In this document: piece after piece, positions 26,226-34,365 of the stretch
Position numbering within the stretch: the stretch's first letter is position 1
How the letters are laid out: every line of letters starts with the position of its first letter
Assembly: GCA_026989405.1 (NCBI GenBank)
Contig: JALSJL010000015.1
Span: 1 to 34,492, forward strand
Source: Marinosulfonomonas sp.
GTDB taxonomy: Bacteria; Pseudomonadota; Alphaproteobacteria; Rhodobacterales; Rhodobacteraceae
Direction of reading: 5' to 3'
Length of the DNA: 34,492 nt
Translations under genes and position numbers: made by a program
The notes under the pieces: model-generated
Told to the model about the DNA's origin: nothing
Seen by the model: the letters and a program-made list of their open reading frames with translations, nothing else
Database searches by the model: none

Positions 26226-26924
26226 TCACAAATCGCCAATGAGCGATGTCAACTGGTCCAGCCGGTCGATCCGGTGAAACCGCGCGTGGCCTTCGGGGGG
26301 GCGGGCGATTTCGAGTTGCCAAGTCAGATCATGGGGCACATGCACGCCCCATGCGCCCGCTTCCAGCGCCGGCAACACATCGGAGCGCATCGAATTGCCG
26401 ACCATCAGCGCGCGCTCGGGGCCGTCACCACGCCGCCTGAAGATGTCATCATAGGCCGCCGCCGTCTTGTGGGACAGTATCTCGACACCGTCAAACAACT
26501 CGCCCAGCCCGGATTGCGCAAGTTTGCGTTCCTGGTCCAGCAGGTCGCCCTTGGTGATGAGAAGCACCCGGAAGCTGTCTGACAGCCCGATCACGGTGTC
26601 GCGGACACCCGGCAGCAGTTCGATGGGGTGGCTGAGCATATCCTGCCCGGCCTCGATCAGTTCCCGGATCAGGGATGCGGGCACCTTTTCATTTGTGACC
26701 TCTATGGCGGTCTCGATCATCGACAGGACAAACCCCTTGACGCCGAACCCGTAGCGCCCGAGATTGCGCCGCTCCGAGGCGAGAAGCCGCTCGGACAGAT
26801 GGTCCGGGTCGGCGAAATCGGCAAGCAGCTCTGCGAATCGCTCTTGCGTCATGCGGAAAAACTGTTCGTTTTCCCACAATGTATCGTCGGCATCGAAACC
26901 AATTGTTGTCAGATTTGCGCTCAT
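26226..26924 (-). CDS. HAD-superfamily hydrolase
   Basis: 232 residues from the ATG at 26924 ([17 protein letters not shown]); the track start is 17 codons upstream in the clpS promoter region. HAD motifs in order: I DADDTLW with the nucleophile Asp, II LLITKGD, III Lys in [26 protein letters not shown]. The alpha-helical cap lies between I and II (type C1), as in YjjG-like phosphatases. The substrate cannot be told. It is divergent from clpS. Confidence 0.9.
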   Translation of the reverse strand: MSANLTTIGFDADDTLWENEQFFRMTQERFAELLADFADPDHLSERLLASERRNLGRYGFGVKGFVLSMIETAIEVTNEKVPASLIRELIEAGQDMLSHPIELLPGVRDTVIGLSDSFRVLLITKGDLLDQERKLAQSGLGELFDGVEILSHKTAAAYDDIFRRRGDGPERALMVGNSMRSDVLPALEAGAWGVHVPHDLTWQLEIARPPEGHARFHRIDRLDQLTSLIGDL

Positions 26925-26960
26925 GGGTTTCCAGAATTGGTCAAATGCTCGCAGCCCCCT

Positions 26961-26989
26961 TTTCAGTGGCTGCAATCAGCCTATATATT
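26961..26989 (+). promoter_or_regulatory. Promoter of clpS
   Basis: TTTCAG, 17 nt, TATATT. The spacer holds the dyad GGCTG-CAAT-CAGCC, which might bind a regulator. The leader to the clpS ATG would be about 60 nt. Confidence 0.55.
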
Positions 26990-27054
26990 CCAACTTGAAA
27001 AAGACAAGCAGGCCCTGCCCGGAGCATTTACAGTTGAGCGTGGTCACAATTTCA

Positions 27055-27375
27055 ATGTCGAGCGACAAGGACACCCCCGGAACCGACCTTGGGGTGGTCA
27101 CCCAGGTGCGGCCGAAAACCAAGCGGCCGCCACTTTACAAGGTCTTGCTGCTGAATGACGATTTCACGCCGATGGAATTTGTCGTTCACGTTCTGGAACG
27201 CTTTTTTGGCCTGTCCAACGCCCAGGCCATTGAAATCATGTTGACCGTGCACAAGAAGGGCGTGGCCCTGGTTGGGGTGTTTTCGCATGAAATTGCGGAA
27301 ACCAAGGTAAATCAGGTCATGGATTTTGCCCGCCAGCATCAACACCCGCTGCAATGCACCATGGAAAAGGAATAG
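27055..27375 (+). CDS. clpS: ATP-dependent Clp protease adaptor ClpS
   Basis: 106 residues from the ATG at 27055; an in-frame TTG at 27034 with GGAG upstream is a possible alternative start. Core motif [20 protein letters not shown] and [21 protein letters not shown] are textbook ClpS. It binds N-end-rule residues and hands substrates to ClpAP. No clpA lies in the window; the next gene is rsmC, 18 nt later. Confidence 0.95.
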   Translation: MSSDKDTPGTDLGVVTQVRPKTKRPPLYKVLLLNDDFTPMEFVVHVLERFFGLSNAQAIEIMLTVHKKGVALVGVFSHEIAETKVNQVMDFARQHQHPLQCTMEKE

Positions 27376-27393
27376 CGCGTTCGCGCGCGAATC

Positions 27394-28425
27394 ATGGGCC
27401 GGTCACGTTTTTCATCCGCACTTCTGGCGGGGGCCGTGGAATTGCCTCAGACCGGCCAGATTGCCGTGTTTCGCCCCTCTGGCGAACAGGATCTGTCGGC
27501 GCTTGATGCCGCTCGTGTGCAGATCATCCATGGGTTTTATCCGCATCACGAGGCGTGGCGGTCGCGCGGCTATCGCGTTGCCGTCGAGGCTTCCGGCAGC
27601 CATGACGCCGGGGTCGTGTTCCTGCCGCGCGCAAAGGCGCAGGCGCGCGATCTGATTGCGCGGGCCGCGGATTGCTCGCAGTCCGGCATTGTCATCGTTG
27701 ACGGGCAAAAGACCGATGGCGTTGATTCCATCCTCAAGGCCTGCCGCAAGGCCGGCGCCCGCGTCAGCGAGGTGTTTTCCAAGGCGCACGGGAAGACGTT
27801 TTCGTTCACAGGGGGCGACTTTTCCGGCTGGCGGGCCCCGGCGCAACTGGACATCGAAGCGGGGTTCGTCACGGCGCCCGGGGTGTTTTCGGCCGATGGG
27901 ATCGACACGGGGTCGGCGCTTCTGGCCGCCGCGATGCAGGGGCAGCTGAAAGGCCGGGTGTGTGATCTTGGGGCCGGCTGGGGGTATCTTTCGCGCAAGG
28001 TTCTGTCTTCGGAAAAAGTGACCGAGTGCCACCTGGTCGAAGCCGAACATGCGGCATTGGAATGCGCGCGGCACAATATAGACGACGCGCGCGCGCAATT
28101 TCACTGGGCTGATGCCACGCAGTTTTCCGGGGCCGGAGATTTTGATCACGTCGTGACCAACCCGCCCTTCCATGTGGGCCGCGCAGCCGATGCCAGCCTG
28201 GGGCAGGGCTTCATTGCCGCCGCCGCGCGGCTGCTTGGCCGTCGCGGCACGCTCTGGCTGGTGGCAAACCGGCATTTGCCGTATGAAAGGGAACTGGCGG
28301 CGGCCTTTGGTGAGGTCGCCGAACTCGGTGGTGACGGATCATTCAAGGTGTTGCGGGCCTCGAGACCGCACGGGGCAGGGGGCCGGGGCCCGCAATCAAC
28401 AGGCAGAAAACAGGTGCTGACATGA
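27394..28425 (+). CDS. rsmC: 16S rRNA m2G1207-type methyltransferase (RsmC-like)
   Basis: 343 residues. The N-terminal half is a degenerate methyltransferase-like domain. The C-terminal half has the SAM motif VCDLGAGWGYLS, an acidic ribose-binding residue in LVEAEHAAL and the catalytic NPPFH for N2-guanine methylation. The two-domain layout is that of RsmC. A glycine-rich, basic tail (RPHGAGGRGPQSTGRKQ) may bind RNA. Its stop overlaps the SDR start (ATGA). Confidence 0.92.
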   Translation: MGRSRFSSALLAGAVELPQTGQIAVFRPSGEQDLSALDAARVQIIHGFYPHHEAWRSRGYRVAVEASGSHDAGVVFLPRAKAQARDLIARAADCSQSGIVIVDGQKTDGVDSILKACRKAGARVSEVFSKAHGKTFSFTGGDFSGWRAPAQLDIEAGFVTAPGVFSADGIDTGSALLAAAMQGQLKGRVCDLGAGWGYLSRKVLSSEKVTECHLVEAEHAALECARHNIDDARAQFHWADATQFSGAGDFDHVVTNPPFHVGRAADASLGQGFIAAAARLLGRRGTLWLVANRHLPYERELAAAFGEVAELGGDGSFKVLRASRPHGAGGRGPQSTGRKQVLT

Positions 28426-29234
28426 CGTTCTCAATCGCCGGAAAAACCGCCATCGTGACCGGCGCGGCAAACGGAATTGGGCTGGCCATTGCGCGCCATT
28501 TCGCGTCGCAGGGCGCAAATGTCATGCTGGCCGACATGGATGAGGAACGCCTGGCCGATGAGGTGGGCACGGGGGCTGACGACGACAGCGGCAACATGCA
28601 GGTCTTTGCGGGCGATCTGCGCAAGAAGCTGACGCAGGCCAACCTCTTGTCGGCGACAATCGATGCGTTCGATCGCGTCGACATCCTTGTGAACGCCTCG
28701 CGCCAGGTCATGACGTCCGATCCCTTTGATCTGGACGACAAGTCGCTTGATGTGCTCTTGAAGCAGAACCTGCTCAGCGGTTACCGGCTCAGCCAGACGG
28801 TTTCCAGGCGGATGATTCTCCAGGCCGAAAAGGACGACAATCAAGACGGTCCGGTGGGCAGCATCATCAACATTTCCTCGATCGCCTCGCAGCGCGTGCA
28901 TCCGGACCTTCTGGCCTATTCCGTTTCAAGCGCCGCGCTGAACCAGTTGACACGCGCGCTGGCGGTGGTTCTGGCACCCAGGAGAATCCGGGTGAACGCG
29001 GTGGCTCTGGGGTCGGTCATGAGCGCCAGTCTGCGTGACGCCCTGTCCAGCGGTGATGAAGCGCGCGAAGACATCATCGGCCATACCCCGCTCGGGCGCA
29101 TCGCGGCGGCGTCGGAACTGGCCGAGCCGGTGCAGTTTCTGGCGTCCGATGCATCGAACTTCATAACCGGTCAGATCCTGACCGCCGATGGCGGGCGCAC
29201 GCTGCTGGATGTCGTGGATACCCCGGCGCACTAG
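28422..29234 (+). CDS. SDR-family protein lacking the catalytic Lys
   Basis: 270 residues, Rossmann fold. The NAD(P)-binding TGAANGIG is intact (about 13-20), and an acidic residue in LADMD favours NAD(H). The NAG motif is changed (VNASR). The catalytic Ser is present (ISSIAS), but the YxxxK pair reads YSVSS, so the Lys that lowers the Tyr pKa is missing. The C-terminal FITGQILTADGG is typical. Activity as an ordinary reductase is doubtful; it may be a binding or structural homologue. It overlaps rsmC by 4 nt. Confidence 0.9.
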   Translation: MTFSIAGKTAIVTGAANGIGLAIARHFASQGANVMLADMDEERLADEVGTGADDDSGNMQVFAGDLRKKLTQANLLSATIDAFDRVDILVNASRQVMTSDPFDLDDKSLDVLLKQNLLSGYRLSQTVSRRMILQAEKDDNQDGPVGSIINISSIASQRVHPDLLAYSVSSAALNQLTRALAVVLAPRRIRVNAVALGSVMSASLRDALSSGDEAREDIIGHTPLGRIAAASELAEPVQFLASDASNFITGQILTADGGRTLLDVVDTPAH

Positions 29235-29359
29235 CTGGGGTCGCCCTCGCGGTCCACGTTGCGCGGCTGTATGGCCAATGGACGCCTGGTCGACAAGCAG
29301 CGCCATATCCATGGCGGTTGCGGTCATGCCGATTTCAAACGAATTGAGCAGAGAGGCCC

Positions 29360-29402
29360 GGTCCGGGGCGGTCCAGGGTGCCCGCCCGGGCCGCCCCGGA
29401 CC
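29360..29402. other. GC-rich 12-bp inverted repeat downstream of the SDR gene
   Basis: GGTCCGGGGCGG (29360-29371) pairs perfectly with CCGCCCCGGACC (29391-29402), with part of the loop also able to pair. No T-tract follows on the plus strand. It may stabilise or end the SDR transcript. The rest of 29235-29455 holds no convincing gene. Confidence 0.55.
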
Positions 29403-29427
29403 ACGCCAACCAGATCAATTCAGGGCC

Positions 29428-29455
29428 AAAAGGCGCAGCTTGCGGCGCAAGCTGC
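29428..29455 (-). terminator. Terminator of the lipoprotein gene
   Basis: On the minus strand GCAGCTTGC-GCC-GCAAGCTGC is a perfect 9-bp stem starting right after the stop codon, followed by GCCTTTT. Confidence 0.75.
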
Positions 29456-29830
29456 CTAACCTTCCGGGTGCAGCTGGCGGCACTGCTCGGCCAGCGTCAC
29501 GGCGCGCGCTGCCTTTTCGTTGCGCGCTTTCAAGAGCGATTGCAGCTTGGCCTGTTCCGCCTTCAGGTCAATGGCCACGGGAACCTCGCGTTCCTGAGCC
29601 ACCGGCAACTCGCAATAAACCGGCTTTCCATCGACTTCGCCGCAAACCTGTTCTTCGGTATCGAAATAGTCTTCCGTGCGTATCGCATACCCGCGCGAAA
29701 TGTTGGCGCGCGTCTGGGCGATCAGCTGATCCAGGATCCGAATGTCCCTGGTCGCGCTGGCAACGCAGTTCTGGTAGGGCGAGGCACAGGCCGCCAGCAG
29801 CAGCGGCAGGCCGAGGAACAGGTTACGCAT
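29456..29830 (-). CDS. Small predicted lipoprotein
   Basis: 124 residues from the ATG at 29830; the track ORF extends through hemF antisense. A lipoprotein signal (MRNLFLGLPLLLAAC) has a good lipobox LAAC, so the mature protein starts at Cys15 and is lipidated. The rest is helical with Cys pairs and a coiled-coil-like segment (DLKAEQAKLQSLLKARNEKAARA). I do not recognise a named family. It is divergent from hemF across 115 nt. Confidence 0.85.
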   Translation of the reverse strand: MRNLFLGLPLLLAACASPYQNCVASATRDIRILDQLIAQTRANISRGYAIRTEDYFDTEEQVCGEVDGKPVYCELPVAQEREVPVAIDLKAEQAKLQSLLKARNEKAARAVTLAEQCRQLHPEG

Positions 29831-29901
29831 CGATACTTCTCCGGAATTGGGAATTGCTGCTAAATTACGTCGCATCTGCCGATATGGGAAGCAATCCGGC
29901 C

Positions 29902-29916
29902 TGTTATCGGATAACA
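29902..29916. promoter_or_regulatory. Perfect 15-bp palindrome upstream of hemF
   Basis: TGTTATC-G-GATAACA is a perfect 7-1-7 palindrome, 29 nt before the hemF ATG, in the gap shared with the divergent lipoprotein gene. The form resembles operators of LacI or GntR-type regulators, and it is not an FNR box (TTGAT-N4-ATCAA). No regulator gene adjoins it. Confidence 0.6.
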
Positions 29917-29945
29917 CCGCGGAAAATGGCCAAGCGAGACAAGAC

Positions 29946-30836
29946 ATGACCGACGAATTCGACGCCCGAAAAGCCCGCGCCGCCACCTGGTTCCGCGAGC
30001 TGCGCGACCAGATCGTGGCCGCCTTCGAGGCGCTGGAAGACAGCCAGACGACCGGCCCTTTTGCCGATCGGGCCCCGGGCCGGTTCGAGGTCTCCGAAAC
30101 AATACGCGCCTCCGACGACGGCTCCGACGCCGGCGGCGGGCTGATGAGCGTGATGCGCGGCGGGCGCGTCTTTGAAAAGATCGGAGTCAATGTCTCCACC
30201 GTGCACGGGCGCCTTGGCGAACGCGCGCAAAAGGCGATGGCGGCGCGCGGCGTGCCCGGCATGGCGGACGATCCGCGCTTCTGGGCCTCGGGCATTTCGC
30301 TGGTGGCCCACATGCAGAACCCGCACACGCCCTCGGTGCACATGAACGCCCGCATGTTCTGGACCCCGCACGCCTGGTGGTTCGGCGGTGGGTCCGACCT
30401 GAACCCCTGCATCGAGTATGACGAAGACACCGCCCAGTTCCATGCCGTGCAGAAAACCCACTGCGACCGTCACGACGCCGACTATTACCCGCGCTTCAAG
30501 GCATGGGCCGACGACTATTTCTACGTCCCGCATCGCAAACGCGCCCGCGGGGTGGGCGGCATCTTTTTCGATGACCTGAACACCGGCGACTGGGAGGCCG
30601 ATTTTGCCTTTACCCAGGACGCAGGGCGCGCCTTCCTGCCGGCCTACGTCCCGCTGGTGGAAAAGCGCCGCGACACGCCCTGGGACGCGGCCGACAAGGA
30701 CACCCAGCTGATCCACCGCGGGCTCTATGCCGAATACAACCTGGTCTATGACCGGGGCACGAAATTCGGGCTGGAAACCGGCCACGACCCAAGCGCGGTG
30801 CTGATGAGCCTGCCGCCGCTTGCGAAATGGGTGTGA
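29946..30836 (+). CDS. hemF: Oxygen-dependent coproporphyrinogen III oxidase
   Basis: 296 residues from the ATG at 29946 (MTDEFDARKARAATWF). Family hallmarks: HMQNPHTPSVHMNARMF, WWFGGGSDLNP, GGIFFDDLN and YAEYNLVYDRGTKFGLETG. It converts coproporphyrinogen III to protoporphyrinogen IX using O2, in the cytoplasm. The ribosome site is weak, and a palindromic operator candidate lies just upstream. Other haem genes (hemE, hemC) lie 1.5-2.5 kb away but on separate transcripts. Confidence 0.97.
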   Translation: MTDEFDARKARAATWFRELRDQIVAAFEALEDSQTTGPFADRAPGRFEVSETIRASDDGSDAGGGLMSVMRGGRVFEKIGVNVSTVHGRLGERAQKAMAARGVPGMADDPRFWASGISLVAHMQNPHTPSVHMNARMFWTPHAWWFGGGSDLNPCIEYDEDTAQFHAVQKTHCDRHDADYYPRFKAWADDYFYVPHRKRARGVGGIFFDDLNTGDWEADFAFTQDAGRAFLPAYVPLVEKRRDTPWDAADKDTQLIHRGLYAEYNLVYDRGTKFGLETGHDPSAVLMSLPPLAKWV

Positions 30837-30853
30837 CGGTCTGAATTGATTTT

Positions 30854-30940
30854 GCCCGGGGCGCTTGCGTCCCGGGCAGCGCCCGGACCTCCCCCACGGG
30901 AAGGGCGCTTCACGCCCACCCCGAGGCCCGGGCGCCGCCC
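30854..30940. repeat. REP-like palindromic element, copy A
   Basis: A small hairpin GCCCGGG/CCCGGGC leads into a long arm GGGCAGCGCCCGGACC (30874-30889), which pairs with 30925-30940 at 14 of 16 positions across 35 nt. Same layout and orientation as copy B. It ends 8 nt before the toxin stop codon, so it may act as the toxin transcript's 3' structure. Confidence 0.75.
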
Positions 30941-30948
30941 TCGGCTCC

Positions 30949-31656
30949 TTACCCCCACACCAACCGACCTTCCGCCAGCCGCACCTCCCATGCCGCCTTG
31001 GGCCATTCGCGCAGCACCACCGCGCCGCCCGGTTTCAGCATGATGCGCCAGCTTTCGCGCGCCACCGGCTCGGGGGCTGCAAAGGCCGCGCAGACCAGCA
31101 CCGCCAGGTTGGCCCGCCCGTCCGGGTCGCGCACAGACTGGTAACGGATCGCCCCGGCGCCCGCGTCGCGGGCCTGCTCGGCCAGTTCCAGGCAGGCGGT
31201 GTAGTCATTCGGATCGGTCCATTTCGCGCGCTCCACGGCCAAGGGCCCGTCCATCAGGTCCACGGCTTCCGCCGCCACATCCACCGCGAAACCGGTATAT
31301 TCCGCCGCGCGCTCGGGCAACTCGGCCTCTGGGGCGGCGGCAAAGAACTGCAACCGGTACCACACCGTTTCCATCGCCGCCGTCAGCGCTTTTTCGGCTG
31401 CATAGAACACCCCGGGCGTCAGCCCCTTGCGCCGAAATCGGCTGTCATCGGGGTAAAGCCCGTAACGAAACGGCGCGGCCATCAGGTAGTGCAGGTGCTG
31501 GCAGTCTTTCGGCACCGCCGGCTTGGCGCGCTCGAGAATATCTTCAAGGACGGTCTGTTCTTCCAGACTGTCCACCAGCCGCAGCGTCGCCACCACATGC
31601 TGTGCTTCCACCAGTCGCCAGACGCGGCCCGCGTATGGGGCAAGCAGGACATTCAT
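30949..31656 (-). CDS. RES-domain toxin (NAD+-degrading) of a type II TA pair
   Basis: 235 residues. The RES domain shows the three conserved residues: Arg in RVWRL (11-15), Glu in AAMETVWYR, and Ser in IRYQSVRDPDGR. RES toxins bound by Xre antitoxins deplete NAD+ by phosphorolysis or hydrolysis. The partner is the Xre/MbcA gene upstream on the same strand, 113 nt away. That gap is filled by a REP-like palindrome, whereas such pairs usually lie close together. The ribosome site is poor (GGTTGA), in line with low toxin output. Family assignment is strong; catalysis is inferred. Confidence 0.9.
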   Translation of the reverse strand: MNVLLAPYAGRVWRLVEAQHVVATLRLVDSLEEQTVLEDILERAKPAVPKDCQHLHYLMAAPFRYGLYPDDSRFRRKGLTPGVFYAAEKALTAAMETVWYRLQFFAAAPEAELPERAAEYTGFAVDVAAEAVDLMDGPLAVERAKWTDPNDYTACLELAEQARDAGAGAIRYQSVRDPDGRANLAVLVCAAFAAPEPVARESWRIMLKPGGAVVLREWPKAAWEVRLAEGRLVWG

Positions 31657-31667
31657 TCAACCATGTC

Positions 31668-31746
31668 GCCCGGCTTCGCCGGGCAGCGCCCGAACCGCCC
31701 CCACGGGGCGGGCGCCAACGCCAACCCCTCGGTTCGGGCGCTGCCC
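31668..31746. repeat. REP-like palindromic element, copy B
   Basis: A small hairpin CCCGGC-TTC-GCCGGG leads into the arm GGGCAGCGCCCGAACC (31681-31696), which pairs perfectly with 31731-31746 across 34 nt. The left arm matches copy A at 15 of 16 positions, and the loop shares CCCCCACGGG. It sits inside the antitoxin-toxin gap and would be transcribed as a strong hairpin. Confidence 0.8.
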
Positions 31747-31769
31747 TCTGTCATTCTCTGGCGAAGGCC

Positions 31770-32144
31770 TCACAGCGGTGCCCGCTGCGCATCGAGGTAA
31801 TTCATCACGCCGATCAGCCCGGCCGCAGAGCGCAACAAGTCGCGCGGCACGCCGCGCAGGTCGCGGTTCTCGGCCTGCAGCCAGGATTTCATCGCCTTTT
31901 CGTCGCCTCCGACGATGGCATCGAGCGAGCGAAAAATACGCACGAGGCAGACCGCCAACTCGAACGGTTTGCCCGACAGGGCATAACTGCCGTCTTTCAT
32001 CCGGCTGGTGCTGGCGGGGCTTACGCCAATGATCTCGCCCAGCTCCTTCTGGCTCAGCCCCAGGGCCCGGGCCGCGCGAAAAGACGCCTTGGACAGGATC
32101 GCGCCCTCATTTGCGGCAGCTGGAATGTCTGGAACAATATTCAT
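31770..32144 (-). CDS. Xre/MbcA-type antitoxin
   Basis: 124 residues from the ATG at 32144, with GGGAG 5 nt upstream; the track begins at a TTG six codons earlier. An N-terminal helix-turn-helix (LGLSQKELGEIIGVSPASTSRMKDG, residues about 34-58) is followed by the toxin-binding MbcA/ParS/Xre domain (DUF2384; LVRIFRSLDAIVGGDEKAMKSWL, NRDLRGVP, YLDAQR). It neutralises the RES toxin and should repress its own promoter, which carries a fitting palindrome. First gene of the operon. Confidence 0.92.
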   Translation of the reverse strand: MNIVPDIPAAANEGAILSKASFRAARALGLSQKELGEIIGVSPASTSRMKDGSYALSGKPFELAVCLVRIFRSLDAIVGGDEKAMKSWLQAENRDLRGVPRDLLRSAAGLIGVMNYLDAQRAPL

Positions 32145-32161
32145 GCGAACTCCCTTTCTCA

Positions 32162-32196
32162 AGAAATAATATAGTGGAATTATTTCTGAAGATCAA
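32162..32196 (-). promoter_or_regulatory. Promoter and operator of the Xre-RES operon
   Basis: On the minus strand TTGATC, 17 nt, TATATT (-10 at 32168-32173). A perfect inverted repeat AGAAATAAT-N8-ATTATTTCT (32162-32187) covers the -10 and spacer. The tract is strikingly AT-rich for this genome. This is what one expects for an autorepressed antitoxin operon. Confidence 0.8.
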
Positions 32197-32274
32197 TAGT
32201 CGACGGCTTTCCCGCCAGATGTATCGTGCAAGGAAGCTGTTGACGGGCCATCAATGCAGCGCCCGCCGCGCCGG

Positions 32275-33303
32275 TCAGCTGCGAATCGTTTCGATCATCA
32301 ACGCCACATTTTCCGGGTCGGCGTCAGGTGTGATGCCATGGCCAAGGTTGAAGACATGCGGGCCGCCGCGGAATGTTTCGACAATGTGCCGGGTTTCGTC
32401 GATCAGCGGCTGGCCGCCGGTCACCATGTGCCCCGGTGCCAGGTTGCCCTGCACACAGCCGTCGACCTGCACATTTTCTGCAACCCAACGCGCCGACACC
32501 GAGTTGTCGACCGCCAGGCAATCGGCGCCCGTTGCCCTGGCAAATCCGACATAACGCGCGCCCGCTTCGCGCGGAAAGGCGATCACCGGCACGGCGGGGT
32601 GGCGTGCCTTGAGTGCGGCAATGATCCGTTTTGCCGGCGCCAGCGCATAGGCGTCGAAATCATCGCCCGCAAGCGATCCGGCCCAGCTGTCAAACAGCTT
32701 CACGACCTCGGCCCCGGCCTCGATCTGGGCCGACAGATAGGCGATCGTGGCTTCGGTGATCAGCTCCAGCAAGCGTTCAAACGTGGCGCGGTCTTGCTGG
32801 ATCAAGGCGTGTGCCGGGCCCTGATCGGGCGTGCCGCGACCGGCGATCATGTAGGTGGCAACGGTCCACGGGGCACCGGCAAAGCCGATGAGCGTGGTCT
32901 CGTCAGGCAGTTCGCGGGCAAGTATGCGCACCGTTTCATAGATCGGTGAAAGGTGTTCATGGATGGCATCCGCCGGCTTCAGGCGGGCCAGGTCGCCGGG
33001 GGTCGTGACCGTGGAAAGCCGGGGGCCTTCGCCGGTTTCGAACCACAGGTCGGCCCCAAGCGCCTGCGGCACCAGCAAGATGTCGGCAAACAGGATGGCC
33101 GCATCAAAGCCAAAGCGGCGAATTGGCTGCAAGGTCACTTCGGCCGCCAGATCAGGCGTGTAGCAAAGCGACAGAAAATCGCCGGCCTGCGCACGGGTCG
33201 CGCGGTATTCCGGCAGGTATCGCCCGGCCTGACGCATCATCCAGACCGGCGGAACGGGCAGGGTCTCGCCCGCCAGCGCGCGCAGCAACAGCTTGTTGTT
33301 CAC
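32275..33303 (-). CDS. hemE: Uroporphyrinogen decarboxylase
   Basis: 342 residues from a GTG at 33303 with GGGAAGGG upstream. Signatures: [16 protein letters not shown] at the N-terminus, [30 protein letters not shown], and NLGHGITPD at the end. It removes four acetate carboxyls from uroporphyrinogen III to give coproporphyrinogen III, the substrate of HemF. It is divergent from hemC with about 109 nt between them. Confidence 0.97.
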   Translation of the reverse strand: MNNKLLLRALAGETLPVPPVWMMRQAGRYLPEYRATRAQAGDFLSLCYTPDLAAEVTLQPIRRFGFDAAILFADILLVPQALGADLWFETGEGPRLSTVTTPGDLARLKPADAIHEHLSPIYETVRILARELPDETTLIGFAGAPWTVATYMIAGRGTPDQGPAHALIQQDRATFERLLELITEATIAYLSAQIEAGAEVVKLFDSWAGSLAGDDFDAYALAPAKRIIAALKARHPAVPVIAFPREAGARYVGFARATGADCLAVDNSVSARWVAENVQVDGCVQGNLAPGHMVTGGQPLIDETRHIVETFRGGPHVFNLGHGITPDADPENVALMIETIRS

Positions 33304-33376
33304 TTTGATGCCCTTCCCAAGGTGGTTTCGCCCCGGTGGTCTTGCGCCCGCGCCGATTTGTCAAGGCGCTGGATGG

Positions 33377-33405
33377 TTGTCACGCCGAAGTGACGCAAGT
33401 ATCAG
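33377..33405 (+). promoter_or_regulatory. Promoter of hemC with internal dyad
   Basis: TTGTCA, 17 nt, TATCAG. The -10 ends 7 nt before the ATG, so the mRNA would be leaderless or nearly so. The dyad GTCAC-N6-GTGAC (33379-33394) overlaps the -35 and spacer. One base separates part of it from a TGT-N12-ACA PpsR-type site. Confidence 0.5.
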
Positions 33406-33412
33406 GGCTGTC

Positions 33413-34357
33413 ATGACACATGCCCTGCCATCCCCCGGCCACCCCTTGAAGATCGGCACCCGCGGCTCGCCGCTGGCGCTTGCACAGGCGCGCGAAACGC
33501 GGTCGCGGCTGATGGCCGCGTTCGATCTGCCCGAAGATGCCTTTGCCATCGTGGTCATCTCGACCACCGGTGACCGCGTGCAGGACCGCCCCCTGAAAGA
33601 CCTGGGCGGCAAGGGGCTGTTTACCCGCGAGATCGAGGACGACCTGCTCAGCGGCAAGATCGACATTGCCGTGCATTCGATGAAGGACATGCCGGTCCTG
33701 CAGCCCTCGGGCCTCGTGCTGGATTGCTATCTGCCCCGCGAGGACGAGCGCGATGCGTTCATTTCGCTCGATGGCGGGGCGCTGGCGGACCTGCCGGAAG
33801 GCGCACGGGTTGGCACCTCCAGCCTGCGCCGCAGGGCGCAGTTGCTGCACCGGCGGCCAGACCTGAACATCGTGGAATTTCGCGGAAATGTTCAGACCCG
33901 CTTGCGAAAACTGCAAGACGGTGTGGCGCGGGCGACGTTTCTGGCGATGGCCGGGCTGAACCGGCTGGGCATGGCAGAGGTGCCACGCACAGCGATCGCG
34001 CCCGACGCGATGCTTCCGGCGGTTGCGCAGGGCGCCATCGGGATCGAGCGGCGCGCCGATGACCGCGCGACAGCCGGGCTGCTCGAGGCGATTCATGACA
34101 CGCCAACCGGGCTTCGCCTGGCGGCCGAGCGCGCCTTTCTTGCCGCGCTCGATGGCTCTTGCCAGACGCCAATAGCCGGGCTTGCGGAACTTGACGGTGG
34201 CACGTTGCGGCTGCGTGGGGAAATATTGCGCACCGACGGGTCCGAAGCGCATGCCGATGATGTGTCCGGCCCGGTGCAGGATGGCGCAGAAATCGGGCGC
34301 GTCATGGCGCAGGGTCTGCTGGCGCGCGCCGGTGACGGGTTTTTTGACTGGCGCTGA
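33413..34357 (+). CDS. hemC: Hydroxymethylbilane synthase
   Basis: 314 residues from the ATG at 33413; the track ORF starts inside the divergent hemE leader. Motifs: KIGTRGSPLALAQA, GGKGLFTREIE, IAVHSMKDMP, GTSSLRRRAQLL and the dipyrromethane-cofactor Cys in LDGSCQTPIAG. It joins four porphobilinogens into hydroxymethylbilane, two steps before HemE. Few bases separate promoter and start. Confidence 0.97.
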   Translation: MTHALPSPGHPLKIGTRGSPLALAQARETRSRLMAAFDLPEDAFAIVVISTTGDRVQDRPLKDLGGKGLFTREIEDDLLSGKIDIAVHSMKDMPVLQPSGLVLDCYLPREDERDAFISLDGGALADLPEGARVGTSSLRRRAQLLHRRPDLNIVEFRGNVQTRLRKLQDGVARATFLAMAGLNRLGMAEVPRTAIAPDAMLPAVAQGAIGIERRADDRATAGLLEAIHDTPTGLRLAAERAFLAALDGSCQTPIAGLAELDGGTLRLRGEILRTDGSEAHADDVSGPVQDGAEIGRVMAQGLLARAGDGFFDWR

Positions 34358-34365
34358 GGCGCGTG

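Noticed and set aside
28926-29327. 133-residue minus ORF after the SDR gene, or a gene remnant in 29235-29345
   Set aside because: Most of it is antisense to the SDR. The part in the gap has a peptide-like end in another frame but no start codon or ribosome site, so a remnant cannot be supported.
29902-29916. FNR/Anr box for hemF
   Set aside because: The palindrome lacks the TTGAT-N4-ATCAA pattern; it is TGTTATC-G-GATAACA and is reported as a different operator type.
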